Program-made: the position numbers and the translations under genes
Shown here: positions 25,501 through 39,643 of the stretch, piece by piece
Layout of the letters: each line of letters begins with the position of its first letter
Position numbering within the stretch: position 1 is the first letter of the stretch
Assembly (NCBI GenBank): GCA_005281725.1
Contig: SSBO01000009.1
Span: 4,910,163 to 4,974,162 of the forward strand
Reading direction: 5' to 3'
Length of the DNA stretch: 64,000 bases
DNA from: Wuchereria bancrofti
Taxonomy: Eukaryota; Nematoda; Chromadorea; Rhabditida; Onchocercidae
Notes under the pieces: model-generated
What the model saw: the letters and a program-made list of their open reading frames with translations, nothing else
What the model was told of the DNA's origin: nothing
The model's database searches: none

Positions 25501-25595
25501 AAATCTAAATCTTAAATTCAAAAGCACCTTACCAAACGAAGAATATTGTATCCCATGATCATAATATAGATTGGCGATACGCGATAATGGAGCAT
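16584..25595 (-). CDS. Delta-type Notch ligand (MNNL-DSL-9xEGF-TM)
   Basis: Type I membrane ligand for Notch/LIN-12 receptors. Exons in transcript order: 25595-25533, 24968-24765, 23560-23518, 22972-22712, ~20953-20860, 20723-20630, 20375-20206, 20068-19852, 19022-18919, 18678-18434, 18239-18080, 17879-17613, 17083-16955 and 16826-16584. The predicted protein is about 764 residues if one lost base is allowed. Seen: an N-terminal hydrophobic exon, an MNNL domain ([10 protein letters not shown] to FTLITEAW), a DSL domain ([12 protein letters not shown] to GWEGPSC), and EGF-1/EGF-2 in the Delta DOS arrangement ([19 protein letters not shown]). Seven more EGF repeats, a membrane segment near residues 562-584 and a tail ending TNL follow. 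All exon phases agree except two points in exon 5: its acceptor (ttcaag) is not ideal, and a missing base gives a TGA at 20880-20882. That is either an assembly error or a real lesion. Confidence 0.92.
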
Positions 25596-27970
25596 TCTGG
25601 TGCTGCGAACGAACTCGCAGTGCGTCTTTTTTTGTTGCTGCTTTTCAACCTTCAGGTTCAACCCAGTCAAAAATGCAAGAACTACTCAAATATATTTCAG
25701 AAAGAAAATATGTTGCGAACCCAATAAAGGAAGTATCGGTGAACTGAAGCACTTCCAGCTGTCTATTTATAATTATATTTATATATAATTTTCTTAAGTC
25801 TACTCTACTCTGAATGTCTGAATGTCCAATGCGTAATAGTCAGTGACAGTGTCCTATTGCATTCCAGTATGTAACTCTGAAATTTAGTCATCTCGTGGAA
25901 GATAAAATTCGAAGGAAATTTCGAACGTTCCAAGGCAAACATTGAACGAACAGTGGTAGATCGTTTGGGAAAAAATCGAAAATGAAAAAAAGATTTTAAA
26001 AGGTTTAAAGTCCAAAAAGTATTTCTCCAAAATATATGACGGCTTCATTGCTGAACTATAAGACCGCTTTTAACTATTACTTCATTTCTACTTAAAGCCA
26101 TTGATGAGCTAACTTTATTGTAAATATCTATGGAATTGAGGAATTGAATATTGCGACCCATTTTAATAATGGAAAGATCTGTACCAATGCAATAACTCTG
26201 TGACAAATCTATTCTTCCACCAAGGCTTTTTTCTAATCCAGGGAAATTTAGAGGTTTAATTGGACGGTAGATAAATAAAATTGAGAAATTAAATTAAGCA
26301 AAAGAAGAAAAATTCCGTCATAAATCCTAATGCACTTCTGCTGTTGATATTAGTGACATGAAATTTTCGTTGAAAGTTTTTGCAACTTTTTTGATTTCCT
26401 AAATTTCTTAATTTATTGGTCAACCGTGTTTTTTCTATATATCAATTATAATTCGTTGGACATATTTCTTTGTTGAACAAAAAAGATGTAAAACATTTCA
26501 CATCTGAATAAGATGGAAGAAAAAAAAAGAATTAAATATTGTTTCAACTCTTCACGCTATAGTCTCATAAAATTATATAGAAAAAATTTATAATAAACAC
26601 CGCGGGAGAAAATTCAACTTAATGAAGTAAAAAAGATTCCTTTTTCCTTTATGAGAGACTGGAAGAGTGAAAGAATAGGCATAAAGAATAAGCTTAGCCA
26701 AAACGCAAAAAGGAAACACAACTATGGCAGTTAATGAGAAATGCCAAATTAAAGACACAGCAAAGTTATATTTGATAACTAATCAAAACGGATAGTCAAG
26801 GTGTGCTACTCAAATTTCATGTTAAAATCTTATTAGAACTGGGTAAGATAAGATTAAATATTACAAATTAGTTGGGATACAAAATAAAAAAATTTATGCA
26901 AAATTAGGAGCAAGACATTCATGACATAAGTAAAAAAAAATTTTTTTCCTCGTTTTTTTTAAATTCGAGACGCACATCAAATTCTGCAGAAATTATAGAA
27001 CTTCCATGAAATTTAATTAAGTAAACGTTAAGATTTCAGCAATTCCTTTGAAAGGCGATAAAAGTGAGGACAAAGTTTTAATATCAACTCTGTTATCATG
27101 GAATAATAACCATACTAAATTACCAATTCATCAACCATAGTCTTCTCGTTTCTCCGTCTTTCGGAAGATCGGATATTCTCTACGTGTTATATCTGACAAA
27201 GAACGCAGCAAAATTTCACGATAACATTTTTGCGATAATATTTTCTATGTATGCATGAACGTTTTCATTCTATGTCTACGAAGAAATTCCGAGAATGAGC
27301 GGGAAAGGAGATAGACTTCTATGGCGAACTCCTAAATTGACAATAGAAATTGAAGTGACAATTGAGAAGGAGGGATTAGCAAATGAGGAATAGGATGAAT
27401 CTGAAACCTGCGGATATTATCCCACCCTGACGTCACCTTAAATGAAAGATATAATGATTTGATAAGTGAGACATTTCATGATGAAATCTGAAACCAATTA
27501 AGCACTCAGAAGTGAACTAAATGAAATATCGAGTGATTCAGAAAGTAGAAAACGGATAATTTGATTACAAGTAAATATGCCACCTTATCAGGAGAGAAAT
27601 ACAGGATAGTGTGGCATAGTGCCCCACGCGTCTGTACTTGCCCATCTCCAGGACTGTTCACCAATAATACATGCACGCCACGCCTTCGGGAAAATACCGC
27701 CCGCCTCTATGGCAGGAAATGTGAACGTAGGGAGAGGGCTGTGGAGGGAGAGAAGTGAAAAGAGGCGTTCATACTGTGTTTGCACTCAGGGCAAAACGAC
27801 AGATGGCCGTTGGGAAGCATTTTTCTTCTTCCCTCCCTTACTGAACCTGAAATCCACTCGTGACCTTACCGCTGCAACTGAATGGAAAGAAACGCTTTCA
27901 GGTCATATTGATACTGGAATGAGGACTATGAAGGATGGATACATCTTTCGAACTTTATCGTCCCCTCCTC

Positions 27971-27988
27971 CCTCTCTCTCTCTCTCTG
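27971..27988 (+). repeat. CT microsatellite
   Basis: A short (CT)n run inside the GC-richer patch upstream of Delta; it accounts for a Ser/Leu-rich stretch in the overlapping open frame. Confidence 0.85.
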
Positions 27989-28724
27989 TACATATCGCAA
28001 ATGATCAAATTCTTTCCTGTCATCATGATGATCGACCAATCATATCATTAAGTTCCTTATAAAAAATCACTCAAATGATGAAAAACTTTCAAATATCCAA
28101 TTATTCCTTAAATTATGCTAAGAAATTCTAAATTTTATTGCGTAGTTTAATTTGAAAAAGGAACGAACATATTAAATACATTCGTGCAAAAATGTAATCA
28201 ACAACCATTATCATCAGAGATATTAAATGATACCACGGGGATAGATCGAAGATACATTTTGCTGTCATTTCTAAAATTAGAATTTTCTAGTGTACTGGCA
28301 ACAGATCATACATTAAGAAGAGTACCGATCAAAAACCAAAGATCAAACTAGCTCGATTTTGAAAGTAGATCTGATAGAATTCGAGTACTTGTAAGCTTTA
28401 TATTTTCTCACGCATAGTTTTAGCAGAGATCTGGATCAGAGGAAAAAATTCCAGAACTATACATCGCTTGGAAGTATGTGATTCGAAAACAAAGGTCTCG
28501 TTACTGAAATTCGACAGCTTAGCTTTTTAGTTTAGGAAAATATTACAGAAAAGGTCATACTTACAAATGAACAATAACAGAAACCGGGAAGATCAAAGAC
28601 AAGCACTCAATTTGATTAAGATGACTTAATCAATGATATCGGTATTTCACTTTGTCAAATTGAAGCAGATCGGTGACTGATACTTCATCAGACTCCTATC
28701 TTATTTTCTCATCATTCAACTTTT

Positions 28725-28796
28725 CCACCAGATCCTTCCTCATTTACACGGTACCGATGTATTGATGCAGTGAAATGAGGACTGAGGTCGTGGTGG
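28725..28796. other. 72-base imperfect hairpin, possible small-RNA precursor
   Basis: Arms at 28725-28748 and about 28768-28796 pair: CCACCA with TGGTGG at the base, CCT with AGG next, then nine pairs TCCTCATTT with AAATGAGGA, then CAC with GTG, leaving a loop of about 20 bases. The size and arm length are in the range of a microRNA precursor, but no known mature sequence was recognised and either strand could be transcribed. Inverted repeats of this kind also arise by chance. Confidence 0.3.
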
Positions 28797-31700
28797 TTCA
28801 TAAATTTCTTCTGGATCAATCCTTCTCTTTTTTTCTCTAATTGTCCCGTCGATTCATTTATTTGATATTAGCGAATTTAATTGTTAGCCGCCTACTAACC
28901 AATTAAATGGATTGTTTTTATATCATATCATTTCGCAGTTTCTTTAGAATTTATTATCAAATGTAAGACCAAAATACTAGCCTGCCATCATAATCAAACC
29001 CTAATTGGAACTTACTGAAAATGCTGTTTTCAAAGTTTCAGAAAAATTGAAAATAAACTAGAAAGAGATATATAGGTTTTGGAATTGTATCATGCAAAAG
29101 AATGTTATTCCAATATTCAAATTCCTCTAATTAAAGAAAAATTTGTTCCCTTACGCGACATTTTGGCGCAATGGCAGAATTACGTAACTAAAAAAGAAAA
29201 GCCGCATTGCAGTATCTGTTCACCAGATTAGCACACCCGTTATACTTTAATCGCAGTTTTGATTCAAGATTAATTGTAATTAAGTTGACATAATCAAGTA
29301 TCGTTGTGGAGTTTGACCGTGACCCGTGTGGGAAATTTGAAACCATTCCATCTTGTGCAATCTATTTCATTTGCTTAATGGTTATTGTTTTTAACATTTC
29401 TGAAAGGCTGTTCAGAGTAATGAAGGAGTCAAATGCTTTTGAAAGTTATCTGTGGCATAAACTATGGTGAAACAATGGAACCAAAACCAACTCTGCAGGA
29501 ATATAATTTCTTTGATATAAGAGATCGGGAATGTTTGATTAATCACAATACTGAATATTGATCTTGCCAATCTTTGTAGCTAATATATATATGATATGCT
29601 ATGAGCATTGCTTCGATTATTTAAACTAAATTGAGACAGGAGCTAAAATTCCAGCATAGCCATAGAACTGATAGAACCGACAAGACCACCACATCGAGCA
29701 GACAAACGCATCATCATGCTTATACAATTGAGTTAATCACAATGGCCCAAGTGCAAACTTGCATAGTTGAATGAAATTAATGGCTTTGTAGGACGAAATT
29801 AATCATTGGATAATTTTCATTTTTTAGCGATTCATATAAAAAATTGGGAAAACGGATGGATAATGAAACATTTGAAATAAGATTGAGTTAATTTTAATAT
29901 TTTGATTTGTAGACACGTGAAACATATTGAAAATATATCTGCGACAGTACAAGAACTTCAGCGATATGGCATGACAACTAAATCCTCAATTATCTCATCA
30001 ACGACACTGTTTTTATCGGCTTTGCATGTCCAATAATCTCTTTGACATCACTGCTCTTCAATAATTTCCTTACTTCCGAAAATTGGGTGGCAAATTGAGA
30101 GAGGGGAGAATGAGATTTTAACTTCCTCAAAAAAATTTTAAGTGGGGCGAAACGTCTGCTAGCAAAGAACAATAAAACTTAAATGTTTACTATTTAGTGA
30201 AAAAACTACTGACTTGAACTCTGTTCTTTAATATTTAAATGAAAATTCCTAAATTTTTGATGCATCGTTAACTTAAAAATTCAATCTATTTCAAATTTCG
30301 ATTTAATGTAGTGTGGAACAGAATAACCCGCTGTTTACGAAAGTATTATAAATTTGGAATTATTACTTAACTTTAAAGTTAAAAAAAGAATTCCTATTGC
30401 ATGATTCAAATGCAAATGTCAAAATTTATTTTAGCGAGAAGTAAGAGAGCTAATAACGAATTGAGTTTTGGAGTAACTAAAGAGGTCATGAAAGTTCATG
30501 TGACATTTCAGGCCTTTGCAACACTTTATTTCATAGCGTTGTTAAACAATCAAAGATGACTTCGCAAAAAGTTCCTCAGCACATTTTGAAGAAGGAGTTG
30601 ATAAAAGGCACTTTTGCGAAAGATCAGTCAAATTCAACTTTTTTGATTGGAGGAGAAGCTTTTCAGTGTTAAATCCAACGAGCAGAGATCAGAATAACTT
30701 CAAAATCCGTAATTCCATTGCTATGCTAATAAAAAAATAGTCAATATGATGGAATTTATAAAATGATAACAAAATTGATGAAAATGGAAGCTGTTAATAA
30801 TAAAATAAATGTCGGTAAGTAATAAAGAGTTAGCGGGTCCTTACGAGGAAATATTACTTTCTCAGGGTTGCTGTTGGTGAGTGTTTCGGAAATTTTAGCC
30901 GTAGCGCATGTGAGAAAATCGTGATACGGTGTTGATAGCAGCTTTTACTACAGTCCACTACAATCATTTAATTCATTTGAATGCTTTTTTTGGATTTTTC
31001 GGAAAATATGAAATAAGAAGTGGCTGTTTGAAAACATCAGAAATTGATTCAATTCAACAGCAAAATGCAAATAGGAACTTCAAAAACTGAAGAAAGTTGC
31101 ATAAATTGGACTATTAAGTTTGATCAAATTGATCAGTATACAAAGCTAACAACAATAAACATGCTGCACTGTGGGAGATTGTTGTATTTTTCTTCTGCAA
31201 TCTTATTGACCTCCTGAGATTGCATTCATTATAAAATAAGTTAGGAAAAAATTTAACATTTCAATATACGATTAAAGCATTCAGATCAAATCACCTGAAG
31301 TGAAAGCTTTTACAGGGAGAGATTTGCAAGCAAATACAAGATCCGAACAAAAGAGCCTGAAGACTTGATAAATGCGATGATCTCAAAGAAAAACAGAAAA
31401 AAGCTATAAATCCGTGATAATCTCTGACAAATACCTATATATTAGCATAGAAACGACTAATTCAAAAAAAATTTGTCGAGTTTGTCAGATTAGGCATAAA
31501 ATGACCATGAAAATAGTGGTCAATAAATTGTTGATCGCCGGACAATTTGTCTGTGATTAATGCTGATTTATGCTATTCTGTATGCCTTCCATTCTTTCAT
31601 AAGCCAAATGTTCGATAACTTAATGCTACGCTTATAAAATTTTCCCAATGATCATCACTCAAATAGCCATTTTTTTTTCATTTTGACGAATTATAGCTTT

Positions 31701-34700
31701 TAATGCTAGGATATTTTAAAAAGTTCTACTGTTTTATAATGATGACATAAGCTGTCATGCAGAAATTCGTTAAAGTACATGAAAAAGATTCATTGATTTC
31801 GAAAGCAAAGTTTTCGCAATGTCATTGAAATAAATATTGCTTCATTTGTAAATGAAATTTCCACAAAATTAAAGATAAACTTGGATTTATGAAAAGAATT
31901 GTTTTTTTTAGCTTTTTTTTTCTATTCTTAAAGAGAGGAGGCAGAATTGCATCAGCACATATTTGAGTATTAAGAATAGTTCAGAATGTAATTAAGGATT
32001 GGTACTAAAACTGAAAAAGCGGTTAATTTGGGATGAAAAAAGAACAAGAAACATGCGAATAAATATTATGGGATTTGTTGGAAAGGTGAATGCGTAAATC
32101 GGACTAAATGATGTAACATCGGCCGATTGAATGGTTTGGATTGAGAAGCTATGTGGGAGGTATAGACACGTCCTTTGAAGTGCTAGATTTATGGACTCCA
32201 ATTTCAAAATTCAATTCGCTGGCTACTTAAAAGCTACTTTCAACCTAGAAGAATTAAAATCTTCTTTGCCTACTTTTCAACACAAACAACCAAGCAATGA
32301 TTCGATTGGCTCCGGAATATTTTTTGAAGAGCTTGAAATCACAATTATTTCCTCTATTGCATTTACAACACATCCTCACTTTATCACTTAACAATTTCTC
32401 AATTTTTTTTCTTTTTTAGCAACAACTGAACCGAATTTAATGAGAAAAAAATAATAGACTAAATTACGAAATATAATAGGGAACAATGAACTATGGGCAT
32501 TGAATTTTTCTCGTTAGAATTTAATACTTAGTGTGTTCTATTTTGGCTACGATTTTTTTTGTTTGGAAGTTTTGAGTTTCACGATCGAAAATAAGAATGT
32601 ATAAGCCAAAAAAGATAAGTGAATCAAGCTTAGCTATGAATGTCTATTGATATTATTTAAAGTTATTCTTTAGATAATATAGAGCTCAATATTTGGTGAG
32701 AGCAACTGAACACAATTTGACAAATAAACAGATGAATCCAACAACTTCGGTTAGTAGTATCTACTTGATAATGAGACGAGGGAAATGACCATTGGTTCTT
32801 TATTGAAACCATTTATTTTATGTCCCATTGAAAATGAAAAGTTCCAAAGTTGATCTCTTTTAATGTAGGATATCCTGAAATATTTGTGATAAGACGCAGA
32901 AGTTCAATGACGGAATTAACTTTCATATCATCAATATCTGACACTTGGTTAAGGAATTGAACTGCGCTTTTTTGCAAAAGTTGAAAGTTCTAAAAGATCT
33001 TTTCATTTTGTTTTAAAAATGTTGAATTCGAGTGTTAAATTAAATTCCATAGCATTTAAAATGGTGAAAAGTAGATCTTAAAGATTTAAGTCTGAAAATT
33101 TTTCGAGGCAATAGGGAAACGATCTATCGTCACAAGAAATGACAGGAGAATGCCTTGGAGATATGTTCTTCTCGAAGGTAATAATGATGGAGGGCGATTG
33201 AAAAAAAAAAGTAATTATGCCTGAAATGAGGTTGAATGAAGTGAAGAGCGGAAGACATATGTCAGTGGAAATTGCGCCAGATTATATTTTCGTCAATGGT
33301 CATTCTCATTCTTTTTTTTACAAAAAGAGATGAAAATAGGTGCCTGAAAATGAATTTATCAGCTGATAATTATTTAACTGATAACTATGGTAGTAAAGAT
33401 AATGACTGTGATTAACAGAATGCTGACAATAAAGTTGTAATGGCAGACAATTGGAATTAGATTGTGACTGCAATGATAATAATAAATAACAGCAATGATT
33501 CCTGTTAAATCAATCCAAAAAAAGTCTGAGGAGATAAAGAGACAAACTGAATGATTACAGAATATAAAGTTATTTACAAGATTTATATAAGAGTGGAGTT
33601 TTATTCAGGAGAATAAGAGAGAGGAAAAGAAGAAGTGAAGTAGATAGCTGATTACGTCCTTCGATACTTGATAACAACCATCTTCCTTTCACTTCCGTGA
33701 TCAAAAAAAGCAGTCCGATTCCTAAAGCACTTTGTCCTCCATAAAAAAACATCTCTCCTTTTTTGCAGGGAAATTCGAGAAAGAAGTGTGCTCTGCACCA
33801 TTCATCCCTATTATAATCCTTTTTAACTTGTATAATTCATTTTGAATTGATTATAAATACTGCTATTTATTTTATGAGGATCGTCACGCGTCCTCTTTCT
33901 TCGAACAACCGACATTTGTCAATCCCTAATACTTTAACTTCATTTTTGCATGAATAAATTCTCGCAATATAACTTCACTGATCAATTTTTTTCGTTTTTC
34001 CAACTTCTATTTCACTTTTCCTTATCATTTTCATACTACTAAATTGAAAAATATCTTAGCTTTTGTAGAGTAAAACTATATTTGGAAAGTATTCCTGATG
34101 ATATCGAAATATTTAGAGATAAATTCTCTTTGGAAACTACTCTTGGAATTTATTGCAAAATCTGAAGGGAGAAAAATTTATTGATCGTTTTCAGTAAGGC
34201 AAATGAAAGCTGGAGATGGTAGATTGAAATTACGCATTTTATACGTTTGTGAGATAACCAGGATTTGTATCCCAAAGATATCTGTGTAAAGTGTTTTAAA
34301 AACAATCACGTAAACAAGCGTATAAATCAAACACTCAGCCAAACGTCTTTCAACTTTGAATGAAATTCTGCCATAATTTTAGCATATCATGAAGTTTTCT
34401 TTATCACTGCTTTCCTAAAATTTACACAAGATTTCTTAAAATTAGAAAAGCGGTAAGGAACAGAATAACAAGCAGTAAGGTATATTTAAGACAGCCTAAT
34501 TCCATTTCATCTTTTTAGAGATAATCGGAATTGTAGATAACAAACATGGTATTTTCATTGCAAATTTGTCAGTGCAAAAAAGGAAAGAAGGAGAGGAGAA
34601 AAGGGAGAAGAAGTAGGTAGATACGGATCGGGTTGCTAGCAGAGAGTTATGATCGAATAGTAGAAAGAAGAGACAAAAAAATATCGGTGTTTTGTGGACG

Positions 34701-37215
34701 GCGGCTTGGGAAAACGATCATTTTTACGCGTATACGCTAACGAAATATATAACCGATCCGAACTATCCTTTTCGGAATTTGATGGACACTACTAGTGCTA
34801 TTTATTTTCATGTCTTTCTTATTTTCTTTTGATTAAAAATTCAGTTTTTAACGAGAGGTGATGATGGTTTGCATCTGTTGGTGTGTTTAAGCAGGAAAAA
34901 TCAGTTTAAAATTTAAATAATATACATTTTGAAGTTCTCAGCAAGATCAACATAACATTGGTTCTTTCGGGAAAAGATGTTATCAGCGGGACATTACGGA
35001 GCTTCCTGAACTGTAAGGCGGATTAGTTCATATGCTGCAAACATTGTAGTATGATTCCAAACATGTTTTATTGAAAATTTCCATATTCAAAAATTCGAAC
35101 TGTATATCTTTTTATTTGAATTTAATGATTCATTCAAATGAAGATGAATTTTTTGAAAAGGAGTCTATAAAAGGAAAACTTCTTGCAACATTTGGATAGG
35201 GAGAAATAAGAAGCCATCAATCATGTGGTGTTCAAAAGCAATATCGAACAAAGATTACATCAGTGTGAACTTTTCTGAAATCGAAGCACTAGACTGTTGC
35301 CTTCCTCATCTAAAGGCCGTACTTTCGTAGTTGATCATTAATTTTGTAAATTTCAGCTCTGTTTTCATTTGTGAAGAGAGAGATTTCGAAATTGTTGAAA
35401 AGCCGATGAATTAGCAGTAAGAGAGAAAGAAGGAACTGAAAAATTTGTTTAATCAACGAAACCTTAATACTTCAAATTGTGGATAATAAATTTTGCCTGT
35501 TATAATGACTACATTAAATCAGTGCATTCTATTTTGTAGTAAGCCGCCTGAAGTGAGTGCAGGTCTGATTCATTGATGAATTGCTGAGTTATTCACTAAA
35601 GGGTTTTAATGCCTCGAGAAATCTGAGGCAAATGAAATCAAGTAAATGTATTGGTGACTCATTTTATCACTGTTATAAAAGTTTCAAATTCTTAGACTTC
35701 ACTACGAATTATCAAAGATAGAAGGGAAGCTTATCACTAGAATAGAGTTTAACAAAAAGCAATTATTTCATCAAAAGACAAGTAAGTAAATTATTTCAAT
35801 TTTAAAGTATTTCTTTTTTAACTCGAACTCAAAACTTAGTACAAACGAATTTTAAATTATTTTATAATATTTTTTCCAAAAACTTTTTTTGAACCTTAAA
35901 TTTCAAAAAGAAAGTTGTAACTGAGAAGCGCAAAATCATACGTAATTTAAATGAATTTAGCTGAAAATTTTCTTTAGAATTATTTGTAAAATTTTCAGTT
36001 TTCTATCTTATTTCGCAAAACTCATCCTTGCTTTTCTTACTTTCTTATTTGCAATTTCATTAATTGTAGCAAGCTCAAATTTTTTGATATATTAAAAGAA
36101 ATTTGTTCAAGTTACTTTTGTTATTGGCTGAGAATACCGATGAAAATATTATGGTAAAGCACAGCTGTGTGTTTCAGATATTAATTTTCATTCTTGCCAG
36201 ATTTGCATAACAACAATGTTGCAGTGAAGTGGCTTTCAAAATATGAAATGAATGCTTTGTTATTTTTGAATAACTGCAAAAAAGGAACCATTTGTTTTCC
36301 ATGGAAAATGCTGAAAATGTACCACACATTTGCATACATAACCATTGTTGGGTGGAAATCGCTGCATATGGTACCTTTTTATTATAAATGGTTCTGGTAG
36401 CAAATAGAACGGGAAACATTTCGAATTTACCCAAGTAATTTAATTCACTTCTCCCTTCAGTATGTGCCAGCTGTATGAGGAGAAATGAGCAATAATGTTA
36501 GCAAGATTCAAAGTTTTCCACTTAAGCAAAATATGAAATTTGGTCAACAAAAAAAATCAAATAATGAAAAGCTGACAGTCAAATTAATCAGAAAAATAAG
36601 ACATACATAACAAAAAAGAAACAAATTAATAAGTAAGCAAAAAATAAACAAAAAATAAACCCTTCTTAAAAGTTAAGTATGGTTGACTTGTTTATAGGAA
36701 TTTGACTACGACTTTTTTCGGCCTATCTAGAAAACCTTTTCCAGGCGGAATTGGTGATTGCTGTCCATATAGTAAGAAACAATTGACGAATTCGAATGTT
36801 TGAAACATATTTGATTATTATACACCATACGACTTGAATACTTCCATACGTCTGTTGAAAGAGTTCTTTTTTTTTTTTTCGAGCATAAACATTTACGGTA
36901 TATTTGATTCAGAATAATAAATTTAAGTGATTGCTTCCGGTATAAGTGACCCATCAAAAATTTTAATTGTTATTCCTGGACGTACTTTTCGGTTTTTGTT
37001 GATAGCAATCAATTAAGATGTATAAACCAGGGCATAATACAGAATAATGTTAGGATAATGATAACTTCATCAATATGCCATAAAGTCAATCTATCTGGCA
37101 TTTGCAATCTGAGAACCCTTCCATACAACAAGCAATATGCACATTTTCCATTCGGAAGCATTCAGAAAACAACGAACGATATTGACTAGGAATGGTTTTG
37201 GGGTATAGACAAACA

Positions 37216-37250
37216 CGCATGCATGCATAGATGCATGCATATGTATGCAT
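37216..37250 (+). repeat. GCAT/ATGC simple repeat
   Basis: Repeated gcatgcat units with interruptions (gcatgcatgcatagatgcat and onward), self-complementary and non-coding. Confidence 0.85.
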
Positions 37251-38157
37251 ATTGTCTATTTTTGCAAACACATATTCTAGACATGCATCTCATGCTGCAT
37301 TTAATTAATCATGCAAAAAAGGACATTTTTTATCGTGCACAGCATGAAATGACAGATAACAAAAATGTGAGAAGGAAATGAAAATAGGAAGAAAAGACTT
37401 GGAATGACTCGTTCTCAATTTTTCGGGTGTTAACAACATTCTTCTTTTTTATAATAAGGCTAAATTAATTTACTTTCAAATTAATTTTAAGTGATTTTAG
37501 GTGAATTAAGAAGTTGGAGAAGTTTATGGTAAAATACTATGCCACCCAAAATTTCAACTTCGTTTTTCTTTTTCTCTTTCAGTTTTTGTGAAAGTATTTC
37601 ATCATGAGGATTAAAAAATCAAAGCTCAATTGTTTTCCTTCAAACTTCTAGGAACTATTTCAGGTCATTTGAAAAAAATATTGAGAAATGAAGACTAAAA
37701 TATATTTTAAGGTGGTGAAAGAAAAGAAAGGCGCCGTTATTACCACCAAAATATATTACGAATATTTCGGCAGAGGAGAGTCTGATACATTAGTGTTTTT
37801 AATCTTTCAAAAAAGTGGCATGTTGTGGCACTATCACTTATTCAAAAAACAGGCCTGTAAGATAAATCGCAAAACTTTTCTGGAAAATATTTCATACCAG
37901 AAAACTTCCCATGCACTTTTTATTTTCCAAAAAAAGCAGGCGTAAAAAGCACAAAAGCTAATAAGGTATGCTATAGTGAATCAGGGCACCATTTGCAATG
38001 TCTTTTGCATGCAAATGAAGAAAGGATGAAGATTTTCTTACAGTCTAGAAACTCCTTTTGAACTTCGCTTCATGAAGAAAAAAAGGAAGAGAAATTTGAA
38101 AAGTTTGCAGATGACGTTGACAACGTTTTCAGCGGCAAATTCAGCGCAATGAGTAGA

Positions 38158-38200
38158 AATTATTTATTTAATCATTTATTTGTTTATTTATTTATTTATT
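38158..38200 (+). repeat. ATTT microsatellite
   Basis: Imperfect (ATTT)n run (atttatttaatcatttattt and onward) in gene-poor DNA. Confidence 0.85.
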
Positions 38201-39156
38201 AATGATTATAATACCATTTATGAACCAAACATGCTCACTGCATTTGCCGCAGCAAATAGAACGGCACTTAATGCTACTGCAATGTGACTGACATCGGTCA
38301 GATTAAATCTTGTATGGATTACACTTATTACAGGTGTTCCGGACGGATAAAGTCAAACGTTTTTCGGTTTTTTCAATTTTCTCATGAGTGCAACCACTTT
38401 TTGTGAGAACTTCAATTGTTGTAACTGTTTATTTCCAAACTATCATGATTTTTAATCGTGATTCTTTCAAGTTTGAATTCCGGGTTGAGTGGGTAAACTG
38501 CAAGAAGGTAGGTTTGGATGAATTGTCAGTGAATGAACGATGAATCATTCTTCTGTGGGACAAAAAATAAAATTTTTGTAAGCGTCCTTGAATTGAACAA
38601 GCACAATTTTTGTACTGAATTTGCTAAAGTTTCAAGGAAATTATACGACAGGTACACATATCATGGGAAGAGAGCAAGTAACATTGATAACTGAAATAGT
38701 TTTAAGTCTTTCAGTGTCATTTATTCATGGCAAAATAATAAGAGGACCGATAATTCTTAATAAAGGTGGGAACCTCAGAGAGACACTAAAGTCGGCAAAG
38801 ATAGTAAAAGGAAGACAAATTCTCCCGATACCCGCTACTCCTCAAGTTACCTCTTCTTCGTTTGTTTCTACGGTAATTTTGCCTTTTTAATACATATTTC
38901 ATCGATAGTGGTATGGCCAATTTTTTTTCTAGCGTGTTTTTCTAGTTCTAGCAAATAAGTACGAACAATTAACCACTACTTAAATCTTCTGATTCAAAAA
39001 TGTGCTGTTAAAAACCACCCAGATCAGGTTTTGATCACCTGCTTTTCAACCGTAAATCGGAATAAATAAATCATCATAGATCAAAATGGCCAATCGTGCT
39101 CAAGTCACAACCGTGCCAACATAATTACATTTGCATTGCAAGTTGAATATTTAAAA

Positions 39157-39643
39157 GTCAAATAAGAATTAGACAGATATATGAGGTATTTTTTGAAATA
39201 AATTCAATTGACTATTAACATTTCCGCACCGGCAACTCTTTTTTTTTAAATAAAACTTTTCCCGAAAATAATTTATTAAGGAAAAACTATTGCGGAAAGT
39301 AAACAATAGTAAACCGGAAATTAAATTTCTTTTCTCATTTGCAAAAGTTTCGCTATCAATAGAAGTTGCCCTCGGAAATAAAAAAAAAATTTTGTACATT
39401 AAAATGAAATCGTTCTCAGTGCAAAAATCTCAGTATATCAAATAAGAATTAGACTGGTATAAAACTAACGACGTAATTTTGTATAGTACGCTATTTGTAG
39501 TATAAAATGACCATTTTATACAAAGGTATCCCTGGTGGTTGCTAAAATGTTGCAGTTAATTTAACGGCAATGGAAATTAGGAATTTACTTTTTTTGAGTA
39601 GAAATCCTTTTACTAAGATGTGATTTTGTATACTACGCTATTT
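39157..39643 (+). repeat. Diverged duplicated segments
   Basis: Two short sequences each occur twice. tcaaataagaattagac is at about 39158-39174 and 39439-39455. ttttgtata[g/c]tacgctattt is at 39477-39496 and 39624-39643 with one mismatch. They suggest an old local duplication or copies of an AT-rich dispersed element. No terminal repeats or coding sequence were seen. Confidence 0.65.

Noticed and set aside
27619..28062. 147-codon plus-strand open frame, the longest in the window
   Set aside because: It lies in a GC-richer patch where stops are rarer, the opposite strand is also partly open, its end is a CT microsatellite, and no domain or splice site supports it.
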